Position numbers and translations under genes: made by a program
IMG/VR virus record: IMGVR_UViG_3300005826_000055
Span: 1-49,527 of that record
Source of the DNA: a virus
Reading direction: 5' to 3' (one strand)
Length of the DNA stretch: 49,527 nucleotides
Shown: positions 1 to 7,277 of the stretch, one piece after another
Position numbering within the stretch: position 1 is the first letter of the stretch
Layout: each line of letters begins with the position of its first letter
The notes under the pieces: model-generated
What the model was told of the DNA's origin: nothing
The model's input: only the letters and a program-made list of their open reading frames with translations
The model's database searches: none

Positions 1-132
1 GCCTCCATGTCCATGATCTTCATGTTCGCGGCTATCGCAGAGCTGGCCGCATACCTGGAACCGTCGCTTCGAAAGGATGACACGGATGAGCGAAGACCAA
101 TTGACCATACGGGACACGAAAACGGAGCTTGA
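1..132 (+). CDS. C-terminal fragment of an unknown gene (runs in from the left edge)
   Basis: Reading frame 1 is open from the first base to a TGA at 130-132. It gives a short hydrophobic stretch rich in Met, Ala and Leu followed by a charged Asp/Glu/Arg tail. It would overlap the start of the next gene by about 46-56 bases. Frame 3 is also open from the edge and stops at 78-80, forming an ATGA overlap with an ATG at 77, so either frame could be the true upstream gene. No family is recognisable from so short a piece. Confidence 0.3.
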   Translation, partial: ASMSMIFMFAAIAELAAYLEPSLRKDDTDERRPIDHTGHENGA

Positions 133-823
133 GAGACAGCGGGCGATGCTGACCCGCGACAACCCAAACCTTCAACTGTGGTTCACGTTCTACGACACCG
201 ATCCCGAGATGGTGAAGAACGCGGACAAAGGTTCCTACAAATTCTCCACCGTCGATGCGACCTACTCGCGGTACCGCCTCACCGCACTGTGGGGACCGTA
301 CGGCGAGAAATGGGGACTGCGAATCAAAGGCCATGAATTCACGAAGGAGGCAGACGGCCGGCTCGCGGAGATGGTGATCATCGCAGAGTTCTTCTACCCC
401 GGACGAGATGGGAAGGAGGTCTCGTTTTCAATCATCAACGACTGGCCGTGGCGGCGCGCTGGCGAGACAGCCAAGAAGCTGCAGACCAATACCATCACAA
501 AGGCCTTGTCCTACCTCGGCATCTCCGCTGACTTGTGGGACGGCAAATTCGAAGACGACCCCTACCTGGAGTACCAGACCGGTGGAGTCGCGGCCAAGGC
601 CATGAAGGCTGAAGACATTATCGACCACCTCCGTACGGCGCCAGACTTGGAAACCCTGGAACGATACTGGGCAGCGGCACAGAAACGCGGACTCAATCGG
701 CACAACTACGGGAAAGCTAAGGCTGCCTACGAAGGGCAGAAGACCACGATCGAATCACGCGATGTATTCGGGAGCAACGACGATGTTTCAACGGATTTGG
801 AAGATGCTGATGGGGTCTTCTGA
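86..823 (+). CDS. Putative ERF/Sak-like single-strand annealing protein
   Basis: About 245 residues. The central part, with aromatic-rich strands followed by KLQTNTITKALSYLGIS and then a short acidic segment (DGKFEDDPYLE), resembles phage ERF/Sak-type recombinases, which anneal complementary single strands during phage recombination and replication. In those families a TKALSYLG-like helix closes the core fold. The C-terminal third is a helical, charged tail of the kind seen in annealing proteins that contact SSB. I prefer the ATG at 86 because AAAGGA lies 9 bases upstream; an in-frame ATG at 77 is also possible. The gene leads a tight rightward group with the next two genes. Family assignment is from motif memory only; a generic phage recombination protein is the fallback. 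Confidence 0.55.
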   Translation: MSEDQLTIRDTKTELERQRAMLTRDNPNLQLWFTFYDTDPEMVKNADKGSYKFSTVDATYSRYRLTALWGPYGEKWGLRIKGHEFTKEADGRLAEMVIIAEFFYPGRDGKEVSFSIINDWPWRRAGETAKKLQTNTITKALSYLGISADLWDGKFEDDPYLEYQTGGVAAKAMKAEDIIDHLRTAPDLETLERYWAAAQKRGLNRHNYGKAKAAYEGQKTTIESRDVFGSNDDVSTDLEDADGVF

Positions 824-1016
824 TGCGGAGAACGGAGAACCTCCCATCATGTACTACCGTGGGTACAGGATCGAACGAAACCCGTACCAGTGGATGGACG
901 ATCGGTGGATGTTTTCGCACGAGGACTACGACGGCCCAGGCGACAATCGGTTTGGCACGGCCGCGACCGTCGAGGAGGCCAAAAGGGAGATCGACTTCAT
1001 TGAGGACGACGACTGA
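783..1016 (+). CDS. Small conserved phage protein, unknown function
   Basis: About 77 residues from the ATG at 783, which has GGGAG 8 bases upstream; the gene overlaps the 3' end of the annealing-protein gene. The centre reads YYRGYRIERNPYQW followed by a FSHEDYDG motif and an acidic end with VEEAKREIDFIEDDD. Small phage proteins with this RGYRI...HEDYDG...CKREID layout are widespread and usually sit among early genes; no function is known to me. The stop overlaps the start of the next gene (TGATG at 1014-1018), suggesting translational coupling. Confidence 0.65.
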   Translation: MFQRIWKMLMGSSDAENGEPPIMYYRGYRIERNPYQWMDDRWMFSHEDYDGPGDNRFGTAATVEEAKREIDFIEDDD

Positions 1017-1693
1017 TGCCCCTCTCTTGTCCGAAGTACCAGATATACACAACGTGCGACAACTGTTGGCGTGAATTCGTCGCCATGAAGTTTCATTGGC
1101 GGTGCCCGTGGTGTGGCCATCACCAGCGATGCAATCGCTACGTCGCTAACACTGGATTCAAGCGAAAGATAAAGGGCCGCACCGTGCGATGCGGCCCGGC
1201 CATCTACAAGGAGCTCCCCAACGTCGTCGCGCAGGGCTCGAACCATTGGTGGGTCTGGTACATCGACTACGATTTCTTGCAGCGACACCCGAGCTTCCAC
1301 ACCATCATCATCCGAGAAAGTGAGGCTGACATGACATTCGATGAAATCACCGAAGTATCACGTCGCTCGATGACGATGCTTCCACCGGCTCCGGATGTTT
1401 GCCAGCTCTGTGCCAGGAAGCACGAACGGGATGGGGCTCACGATGCACTGAGTCTGTTCTACTGCATGCGATTCCAGTTGATGTACGGACGCAGCCCGAC
1501 CTGGGCCGATGCAATCCACCATTTAAGCAACAACCTGAGGTCACTATGGAGAGTCGCCCTTGATGAACACAATGCATGGACAGAACCCGACGGCCACCTT
1601 ATTGCGGAGACCCCCTATGTCAAAGACGAAGCCGAATCAACCGTCGCCCCAGCATTGGATGGGCGATATCCTCCCTACCTCGTGCGGCGTTAG
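1016..1693 (+). CDS. Zinc-ribbon phage protein with C-terminal HDA-SLFY / PTWADA module
   Basis: About 225 residues. The first 40 residues carry two Cys pairs (CDNC near residue 14 and CPWC near 30, then another Cys), a likely zinc ribbon. Residues about 128-175 read CQLCARKHERDGAHDALSLFY followed by YGRSPTWADA, matching a small widespread phage family of unknown role that pairs a CxxC-H knuckle with an aromatic-rich helix. The protein may be a fusion of these two modules. Translation is probably coupled to the upstream gene through TGATG. It ends six bases before the convergent leftward gene at 1700, with no terminator visible between them. Confidence 0.6.
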   Translation: MPLSCPKYQIYTTCDNCWREFVAMKFHWRCPWCGHHQRCNRYVANTGFKRKIKGRTVRCGPAIYKELPNVVAQGSNHWWVWYIDYDFLQRHPSFHTIIIRESEADMTFDEITEVSRRSMTMLPPAPDVCQLCARKHERDGAHDALSLFYCMRFQLMYGRSPTWADAIHHLSNNLRSLWRVALDEHNAWTEPDGHLIAETPYVKDEAESTVAPALDGRYPPYLVRR

Positions 1694-1699
1694 TTGTCT

Positions 1700-1888
1700 C
1701 TATGGACCCTTCGGCCCCTTCGATGCAAACCACGTTTCGGCCACCTTCATCGCCCCCATGACAACTGCGGCCATCGCAACACCAACTCCACTCTTCGCGA
1801 ACTCGTCACCATCCAGCTCGTGAGCCATGATGAACATGGGAGCCAGCACACAAGCACCCACCACGATGTACTTGATGCATTCTGCCAT
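1700..1888 (-). CDS. Small membrane protein, unknown
   Basis: 62 residues with two hydrophobic stretches: IKYIVVGACVLAPMFIMA near the N-terminus, and a second Gly/Ala/Val/Met-rich one in the C-terminal half. Probably an inner-membrane hairpin. GGAGGG lies 8 bases before the ATG, a strong Shine-Dalgarno sequence that argues the gene is real despite its size. It is the last gene of the leftward group 2762-1700 and ends convergent with the zinc-ribbon gene. Size and topology would fit a holin or antiholin, but no endolysin is adjacent, so that is only a possibility. Confidence 0.55.
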   Translation of the reverse strand: MAECIKYIVVGACVLAPMFIMAHELDGDEFAKSGVGVAMAAVVMGAMKVAETWFASKGPKGP

Positions 1889-1892
1889 CGGT

Positions 1893-2195
1893 CTACCCTC
1901 CTAGAGGTTCGTAGATTCTATCGAACAACTCCTTGTAGCCATCCTTGACGAACATCAGCATCAAGCCTGGGTCGACGAACTCGCCGGTCGGAATCGCCGG
2001 CGCGAAGTCCCACACCTTCTCGTGCTTCTCGTTTGTCTTGGACCACTGTGGTTCGTAGAGGATCAGGTGGTCGTCGTCCGTGGAGTGGACGCGACCGATG
2101 TTTGTGACCTGGGACCAGTCGTCATCCCACGGGGTAATGGTCGTGCCGTCTTCACGTCGTGGTAGGCTGTCGAAGACGCTCAATTGGTTTCCCAT
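1893..2195 (-). CDS. Hypothetical acidic protein
   Basis: 100 residues, no recognisable domain. The protein is rich in Asp, Trp and Tyr, with a WDDDW cluster near residue 25 and a C-terminal helix ending FDRIYEPLGG. The start overlaps the 3' end of the gene upstream (2180-2467), which supports translation as part of one leftward operon. The Shine-Dalgarno is weak (AAAGAA). No paralogue in the window. Confidence 0.5.
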   Translation of the reverse strand: MGNQLSVFDSLPRREDGTTITPWDDDWSQVTNIGRVHSTDDDHLILYEPQWSKTNEKHEKVWDFAPAIPTGEFVDPGLMLMFVKDGYKELFDRIYEPLGG

Positions 2196-2467
2196 GAGTT
2201 CTTTCGCTTCGTAAGTTCCTCAAACGACATCTCCTGACTCTTAACCTCAATCCCCTTGCTTTTCAACCACGCGGTGTAACTGCGATATCCAACAGAACCC
2301 ATGGCGATCACATCTTTCTCAGTATGCATGGCGACCTGCGTCGGCTTAAAGTCCGGAACATGAATGATAGACACACTTCCTCGACGCGATTCGGCTTGCA
2401 TTGTGAATTCCGCCGCGTCACCAGGATCATTGAGATCGCCGATCAGCCAGCCTGATTCTTTTTTCAT
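2180..2467 (-). CDS. Hypothetical protein
   Basis: 95 residues from the ATG at 2467, which has GAGGG 8 bases upstream; a TTG one codon earlier is less likely. The middle contains IIHVPDFKPTQVAMHTEKDV and the C-terminal half a basic helix (YTAWLKSKGIEVKS). I recognise no family. It overlaps the next gene by 16 bases. Confidence 0.5.
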   Translation of the reverse strand: MKKESGWLIGDLNDPGDAAEFTMQAESRRGSVSIIHVPDFKPTQVAMHTEKDVIAMGSVGYRSYTAWLKSKGIEVKSQEMSFEELTKRKNSWETN

Positions 2468-2510
2468 CAATCATCCCTCGCTTTCATGGAGCAACTGATT
2501 GGGTGCGTTT

Positions 2511-2762
2511 TCAAAACCTTCTCCCTTTGTTGAGGCCACATCTCTTGGCTGCGTCCACGTACCTTGCGTGCAAGGCTGGACTGCACCAAACCACATTCTC
2601 CTTTCCATCGGGGTCGAACTCAAACTCCCATCCGGTGAGGTCGTCTCGCCGAGCCAGCACAAGCTGGCCCGAGGCTGGGTCGTCACTGTGACTGATGAAC
2701 ACCTCCCGGTCGTCGGAGTCACTCATGTCACCACGCATATTCCCGTTTGCAAGTTCCAGCAT
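2511..2762 (-). CDS. Small acidic protein, unknown
   Basis: 83 residues. The ATG at 2762 has AAGGTGA 8 bases upstream. The sequence has a DSDDREVFISHSDD segment, then GWEFEFDPDGKENVVW and a basic C-terminal end. Strongly acidic small proteins like this are common in phage early regions and some act as inhibitors of host or defence proteins, but nothing specific is visible here. It is the first gene of the leftward group that ends at 1700; its promoter should lie in 2763-2860 near the paired inverted repeats. A competing leftward frame (2471-2722) is Ser/Thr/Pro-rich and looks like a shadow. Confidence 0.45.
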   Translation of the reverse strand: MLELANGNMRGDMSDSDDREVFISHSDDPASGQLVLARRDDLTGWEFEFDPDGKENVVWCSPALHARYVDAAKRCGLNKGRRF

Positions 2763-2811
2763 TTGAGTTCACCTTCCACTAAGACAGTACGAGCGCAATC
2801 CGGCTAAGAGG

Positions 2812-2856
2812 GACTGCTTGCATGCAGTCAGCTTTTTGCTGAAATACAGCAAAAAG
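2812..2856. repeat. Two adjacent perfect inverted repeats upstream of the 2762 gene
   Basis: Directly visible. GACTGC (2812-2817) and GCAGTC (2824-2829) are separated by 6 bases. CTTTTTGCTG (2832-2841) and CAGCAAAAAG (2847-2856) are separated by 5. The second could fold into a 10-bp hairpin; its T-run is inside the stem rather than after it, so it is not a classic terminator in either direction. Position between two leftward gene groups, just upstream of the first gene at 2762, fits an operator pair or a processing hairpin. Confidence 0.7.
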
Positions 2857-2995
2857 TTTGGTCGGCCGTACCCGATGCCGCATCATCGAGCAGACTATTT
2901 CGGATGCCTCTTGATGCGTCGGACTCGCAGGCCGGTTCACACGGGCTGCCCTGCTACACTCCAACTGCCGTCACATACCATCCTGCGACCAAAAG

Positions 2996-3100
2996 TACCC
3001 CCGGCCCGAATCGAACGGGCGATGCACGGTGGTCGCGATCCACCGCACACGTCTACCGGCTACGCAAGCCCGGCTGGTTGACCAATTCCCACACGGGGGC
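2996..3100 (-). tRNA. tRNA-like element, 105 nt, probably degenerate or non-standard
   Basis: Read leftward from 3100, the 5' end GCCCCCG can pair with CGGGGGT just before a 3' A at 2996 (seven pairs, one G-U), like an acceptor stem plus discriminator. Beside it is a perfect T arm, GCCCG TTCGATT CGGGC. A D arm of the type II (Leu/Ser) pattern follows the acceptor (TGGGAATTGGTCAACCA). The middle is too long: two candidate anticodon arms exist, CGGGC TTGCGTA GCCGG (one G-G mismatch) and GGTGG ATCGCGA CCACC. CCA is not encoded. It may be a tRNA with an insertion, a decayed tRNA, a tRNA mimic or an attachment-site remnant. I do not assign an amino acid. Confidence 0.4.
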
Positions 3101-3382
3101 AAAACGGCCGGTTTACGATACCGGCAAACGCGCAGACGACCTAGCTGATGTCTCGCTCTGGGCCGCACGATTCGCGGCTCGATCTACGGTAACCGAGAAC
3201 ACTCCGGGCACGGATCGGCGTCCCGGTAACACCCCGGTATTTTCGACGGGTACTACCCGCCAAGATTTCGGTTTTCCGATGTCGGTTTGTCACGAATGGG
3301 TTCACGCCGTCCGCTTCCCACCGTCAAGACATCTTCCCACCGCCGCATGTCGTCTTAGGCGGACTCTCCATCTATGCTGTGC

Positions 3383-3427
3383 AAAAGTGCCCCGCCTGGT
3401 GATTCCACTGCGCTAGGACGGGGCCAC
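3383..3427 (-). terminator. Probable Rho-independent terminator after the 3448-3879 gene
   Basis: Leftward, GTGGCCCCG (3427-3419) pairs with CGGGGCAC (3394-3387) with one bulged G, and TTTT follows (3386-3383). The loop of 24 bases can hold a small inner stem. It lies about 20 bases after the stop of the last gene of the 8104-3448 group, exactly where an end of transcription is expected. Confidence 0.55.
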
Positions 3428-3447
3428 TAGCGACCGGATCGAACGTG

Positions 3448-3879
3448 TTACGAAACGCTGGCTGACTCGACTGGCTGCTCGTCGGCATGGAGCTGCTCAG
3501 ACACGATGTCCAGCATCCTCCCTACAGCAACCGCCTCGTCGATCCGGCCGTGCTCGTGAGCAAGCCGTTTCTGTGCCTTCAACTCGCCACGCAATCTTTT
3601 CTTGCGACGAATCGAAATGACGTCCACGTCCTCGCCAGTCAGTTTGCTGACCGGCTTCCACTTCTTGCCGATGGTTTCGATCAACCCTTCGGTCCTGAGA
3701 GATGACACCGCGTTGCTGACTTCAGCAGCCCAGAATGCCCTCAAGACTTCGTGGTAACCAGCATCCGCAAAAGATGCCTCGGCAAGCTGCATCAGTTTCT
3801 CGAAGTTTCCTTCGCCAGCACTGACTAACTGGAGGACTTCTTCTCGGAAGCCCCTACGGACTCGACGTAGTTTCGCCAC
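3448..3879 (-). CDS. Hypothetical basic helical protein
   Basis: 143 residues from a GTG at 3879 with GGAGGG 6 bases upstream; an earlier in-frame start at 3939 would overlap the upstream gene and is less likely. The protein is helical, with a central RRKKRLRGELKAQKRLA basic stretch and a C-terminal acidic helix. The middle (about residues 60-90, SNAVSSLRTEGLIETIGKKW) could be a winged-helix-like region. Possible nucleic-acid binding protein; no family recognised. It is the last gene of the leftward replication block and is followed by a terminator. Confidence 0.55.
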   Translation of the reverse strand: MAKLRRVRRGFREEVLQLVSAGEGNFEKLMQLAEASFADAGYHEVLRAFWAAEVSNAVSSLRTEGLIETIGKKWKPVSKLTGEDVDVISIRRKKRLRGELKAQKRLAHEHGRIDEAVAVGRMLDIVSEQLHADEQPVESASVS

Positions 3880-3890
3880 GTCAGTCCCTC

Positions 3891-4583
3891 CTATGAAGGT
3901 TGGTAATGTGCGAGTACAAGCTCCACTTGTACCTTCCACAGTTCGTCAGCCGCCGCGACCTTCTCGCACGTCGACTTCCGTCGAAGGCTTCGTACCTTCG
4001 CTTTGTCCAGAAACTTGGCCGCGCTTTTCACGCGAGCCATGTGCATGTCCAGATCCAGCTCGAACGTGTCCTTCACGTCCTTAGGGAAAAGGATCTGATT
4101 GATCTTGTTGTTCTTCTTGTCGGTCGTCTCCTTTATGACGCCGGCCTCGACCGCCTTGTCGACGGCGAACTCCGCCGTGGCCAGTCGCTTCGCTGCATCG
4201 ACGGAGTGGCCTTGCGTTAGGTAGCTATCCAGCACCGGTTGGAACTCGTCCGCGTCGGCACCCTCGATCTCAACCTCGGAATTGGAATCGTGTTGCGTGA
4301 CCTTAACGTCCGGCTTGAACTTCCGAATTAACTTGGGCAGCTCCTTTTGGACGTTTGTTCCCTCGCCACCCGTCAGGGGGTGGTGGCTAGACACCACCTC
4401 GCCGGCCCCGGCAAAGTCCAACTGCATCCTCACCCAAGACCTGGAGAAGCCAAGAGCTTCTGCCACCCACGAAACTGTATGCCCGACGCAGTACCTCGCC
4501 ACAGCCTTGCCTGTCTCAATCCGATACCTACGCTGTATACCAGCCCAATCCTTTTGGACCTCCGCTTTCGTCATCGTTCTCAT
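3891..4583 (-). CDS. HTH-containing protein with helical C-terminal domain
   Basis: 230 residues from the ATG at 4583 (AAAGGTGA upstream). Residues about 35-55 (TVSWVAEALGFSRSWVRMQL) form a clear helix-turn-helix like those of ParB/Noc and sigma-70 region 4 folds, so DNA binding is likely. The remainder is helical with many Lys, Asp and Val, including a DAAKRLATAEFAVDKAVEAG segment. It lies two genes downstream of the helicase and ParB-like genes, which suggests a role in replication or its control. The 5' leader resembles that of the gene at 4614-4991 (AAAGG.TGATTC.CATGA), perhaps a duplicated translation-initiation region. Confidence 0.55.
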   Translation of the reverse strand: MRTMTKAEVQKDWAGIQRRYRIETGKAVARYCVGHTVSWVAEALGFSRSWVRMQLDFAGAGEVVSSHHPLTGGEGTNVQKELPKLIRKFKPDVKVTQHDSNSEVEIEGADADEFQPVLDSYLTQGHSVDAAKRLATAEFAVDKAVEAGVIKETTDKKNNKINQILFPKDVKDTFELDLDMHMARVKSAAKFLDKAKVRSLRRKSTCEKVAAADELWKVQVELVLAHYQPS

Positions 4584-4613
4584 GAGAATCACCTTTCATG
4601 AAATGGAACTCAC

Positions 4614-4991
4614 CTACTGCATCAACGACATCACACCTGGATAGCGACGTTGGAACTCATGCACCCACGACAGGAATTGTTTCTTCTGTTCCTCGGTCGG
4701 CGTGCTTTCGTCGCATACCCACTTCGGCGTCTTGCTCTGGATCCAGTCCTGGATCTGCTCCTTGGTTTGGTTCGGCGTTTCTATGCACCCGTCCTTCCAG
4801 ATGTCGTAGGCGCACTCGTGGGTTGCAGACACGATTTCGTATCCCGCGAGCTCCGGAACAGGAGACACCGCAACGAGAACGTCCCCAGCGGCTTGAATGA
4901 TCGCAAGAACCCCATAGCCCTTGCGGTCCTTCAGGGCCATCAATCGCTTCGCCTGCTCCTCGTGCGACGGCATCTCATTCTTAGTCATCAT
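4614..4991 (-). CDS. Hypothetical protein
   Basis: 125 residues from the ATG at 4991, preceded by AAAGGGTGA; a start three codons earlier is possible. The N-terminal half has a beta-rich hydrophobic pattern (YGVLAIIQAAGDVLVAVSPV), followed by a Trp-containing helical part with WIQSKTPKWVC. No family recognised. It sits between the helicase and the HTH gene in the same leftward group. Confidence 0.5.
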   Translation of the reverse strand: MMTKNEMPSHEEQAKRLMALKDRKGYGVLAIIQAAGDVLVAVSPVPELAGYEIVSATHECAYDIWKDGCIETPNQTKEQIQDWIQSKTPKWVCDESTPTEEQKKQFLSWVHEFQRRYPGVMSLMQ

Positions 4992-5036
4992 GTGAATCAC
5001 CCTTTGTGTTATACCTCAACCTCTCCAGTGCAAGGA

Positions 5037-7277
5037 TCAGATCTGAGACCTCCTCACCTGCCCTGCATGGACCATGTCCTGCCACTCCTCGCGAGTGTAC
5101 CGATGGCGAAACTTAACCATCTCCTTCCCGATCCGCGTCAGCTCGGTGTTGTCCTTGGCGAGCTTAATCGCATTCTTAACCTCGTACGCAGACATCCCGC
5201 CGCCGTACAGTGCCTGGTCGATTAACTTCGAGGCCTCGAACGGCGTGATGTTGGGGAGCCACCTGATGCCCTTCTTGGTCATCAAGAACTTCTGTTTGTT
5301 CGAGGCGACGGCCCGCTCCCAATCGTGGTCTTCGAGCTTCATCACCATCGCCGTATCTTTAGGCGACAATCCCTTGTCTTTGAGCAACGTGATCATCTGC
5401 TTGGCCTGCCTGCTGCTTGGCTCCCAGCCAATGAAATCCATGCCGAGGAAGTGGAGGAACCTGATCTGTTTTTCCGACGCCACGCCCGGCGAAGAGCTGC
5501 CGTGATAGCCGACCTCGTGCTCGGTGTACTCGGCGGTCGCCCCAGCGGCGGCTCGTCTCTCCGCCTCCTTGCGAATGTTCTCCTCCAACTCCTTCCTTCG
5601 CTTCTCCTCTCGCCGTTCCTCTTCGGCGATCTCTTCCGACGCCTCTTCGACGGCCTTGTTGACGTCCTCTTCCCCGGCCAGAAGTTTCTCTTCAGCCCGT
5701 TCCTTGATGTCGTCACGGATGCCCTGGGCATAGATCTCAACCGTGCTGGCGGTCTCCTGGAGGCCCGAGACGCCCACCAGATCGATGATCAGGCAGTCTG
5801 GCTTGTCACTCGCCGCGATCGCCGCCTTGCGTTCCTCGGGCGAAGTGAGGCCTTCCACGGTGCCCTTCAGTGGACGGGCGCCGCGACCCTTCATTTGTTC
5901 AGCCAAAGAGACGGCCGCCTTGGAGACCGGCCGGAACACCGCGACGGCCGCAATGCTGACATCGTTGTATCCCTCGCGGCAGAGCTGGCAGGTCGACAGG
6001 AACTGCATGGCGCCGTTCTGGTGCCGGTTGTAGATCTGCTGGCGGTCGGCGTGGGGGATGTCACCCCAGACAGCCTGTGCCTGTATCTGATCCTCGTAGG
6101 TCACCGCATCGTCGACGCATAGGATCCTGGTGCATTCATCAGTGCGGCATCTTGCCTGAGCTGACCTCAGCACCTCGGTGGACCACCATTGGATGTGGGA
6201 GCAGTCCGGGCACACGCACTTCCGCCGCGCGTTGATGAACTCCGCCACTTCTCTCGCCAGCTTCACCGAGGGGCTGAAGATCAGGCATTGGCGATCACCG
6301 ACCATGTTTAGCGTGGGGTCACATAACGTGGTCAGCTGCTCTTCCAGAGCCTTCGCCACCGAGGCATCCCATTTGCCTTGGCTCGTGCCATACAGCCGCT
6401 TGATCTCCTTGAAATCGATACCACTGACCTCAACGAACCGTTGCCTCAACGGCACGGAGTAGCCCTCGCTCACAGCACACTTGGCGACAGGGCTGTTCAA
6501 CGGCATGTCGATGGCGACCCCAGGAAACAACCGCGACAAGCTGACCTTGTCGTATCGCCTGGGAGTCGCGGTCAAACCCATCGCACGATACTTGGGGTTT
6601 GCCTCAAACCAGTCGATCAGATGTGTCATCGACCGCATGGTGTGCGTGTATTTGTGAGCCTCGTCGTAGACCACCATCCAGTTCAGCTCGTTGTCGAACT
6701 TATGGATTCGGCTGACCTGGTGCCGGTCGTGATCGCATCGGTAGTCGTTGTTCCACGCATCAACCTCTTCAACCAGTTGGCGCGCGTCGATACCTTTCCG
6801 GCCGGCCTTGATCAGCGATTCGGCTCGCCTACTGGTGAGTAGGCCGAAGTCGTCGACCCCGTACTCTCGAAGCTGGTTCTTCTGCTGGTCGGTCGCTAGC
6901 GGATGAAGGGCCAGAGACTGCCGGCTGGCCACAACGATCTTGGGCATCTCGCCCATTGGATCAACTTGCGAATCGCCCTGTTCGATCGCCGGTGTGATCC
7001 GCAGAACCTCCTCGATCTCTTGGGCGAACTGGTGGACCAATTGCACCTCGTAGCTCAGCACCATGGCCCGATAGCGAGGGCCGAGGCTGAGCCAGTAATC
7101 CATGAGCATGCATGCGAGGATGGTCTTTCCGGCACCAGTGAACAGTCTCTGGAGGACCCCCCGCGTTCCATTGTTCCAGAGCTCGATGGTCTTCGTGTAG
7201 GCCTTGAACTGGTAATCCCGAGGCACAATGGTGTACCTCGGTTTCTCTTCAGGAAACAGTTCGGCCTGGTGTTGCAT
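5037..7277 (-). CDS. DEAH-box superfamily 2 helicase with zinc-finger insertion
   Basis: 746 residues. Motifs in order: Walker A TGAGKT at 47-52, DEAH at 205-208 (VVYDEAHKY), motif III TATPRR near 236-241, and a motif VI QMKGRGARP in the second RecA domain. This is an SF2 nucleic-acid translocase of the type III restriction/DEAD family used by many phages to open or remodel replicating DNA. Between the two RecA domains is an insertion with four Cys (CVCPDCSH and later CRTDEC), a probable zinc finger. After a long Glu/Arg-rich coiled coil, the C-terminus has a SEKQIRFLHFLG segment seen in other phage helicase tails. Its start overlaps the stop of the ParB-like gene (TGATG), so the two are probably coupled. 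A dedicated restriction enzyme is unlikely because no nuclease or methylase is present. Confidence 0.85.
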   Translation of the reverse strand: MQHQAELFPEEKPRYTIVPRDYQFKAYTKTIELWNNGTRGVLQRLFTGAGKTILACMLMDYWLSLGPRYRAMVLSYEVQLVHQFAQEIEEVLRITPAIEQGDSQVDPMGEMPKIVVASRQSLALHPLATDQQKNQLREYGVDDFGLLTSRRAESLIKAGRKGIDARQLVEEVDAWNNDYRCDHDRHQVSRIHKFDNELNWMVVYDEAHKYTHTMRSMTHLIDWFEANPKYRAMGLTATPRRYDKVSLSRLFPGVAIDMPLNSPVAKCAVSEGYSVPLRQRFVEVSGIDFKEIKRLYGTSQGKWDASVAKALEEQLTTLCDPTLNMVGDRQCLIFSPSVKLAREVAEFINARRKCVCPDCSHIQWWSTEVLRSAQARCRTDECTRILCVDDAVTYEDQIQAQAVWGDIPHADRQQIYNRHQNGAMQFLSTCQLCREGYNDVSIAAVAVFRPVSKAAVSLAEQMKGRGARPLKGTVEGLTSPEERKAAIAASDKPDCLIIDLVGVSGLQETASTVEIYAQGIRDDIKERAEEKLLAGEEDVNKAVEEASEEIAEEERREEKRRKELEENIRKEAERRAAAGATAEYTEHEVGYHGSSSPGVASEKQIRFLHFLGMDFIGWEPSSRQAKQMITLLKDKGLSPKDTAMVMKLEDHDWERAVASNKQKFLMTKKGIRWLPNITPFEASKLIDQALYGGGMSAYEVKNAIKLAKDNTELTRIGKEMVKFRHRYTREEWQDMVHAGQVRRSQI

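Noticed and set aside
2904-3416. Rightward open frame of 170 codons
   Set aside because: It crosses the tRNA-like element and the terminator and has no family features.
3419-3427. Second tRNA-like 5' end near the terminator at 3383-3427
   Set aside because: The GGCCCCG...TAGCG start looks like a tRNA-Glu 5' half, but the rest is missing and the stem with TTTT fits a terminator better.
5325-6122. Rightward open frame of 265 codons opposite the helicase gene
   Set aside because: Antisense to the helicase; no motif, biased composition.
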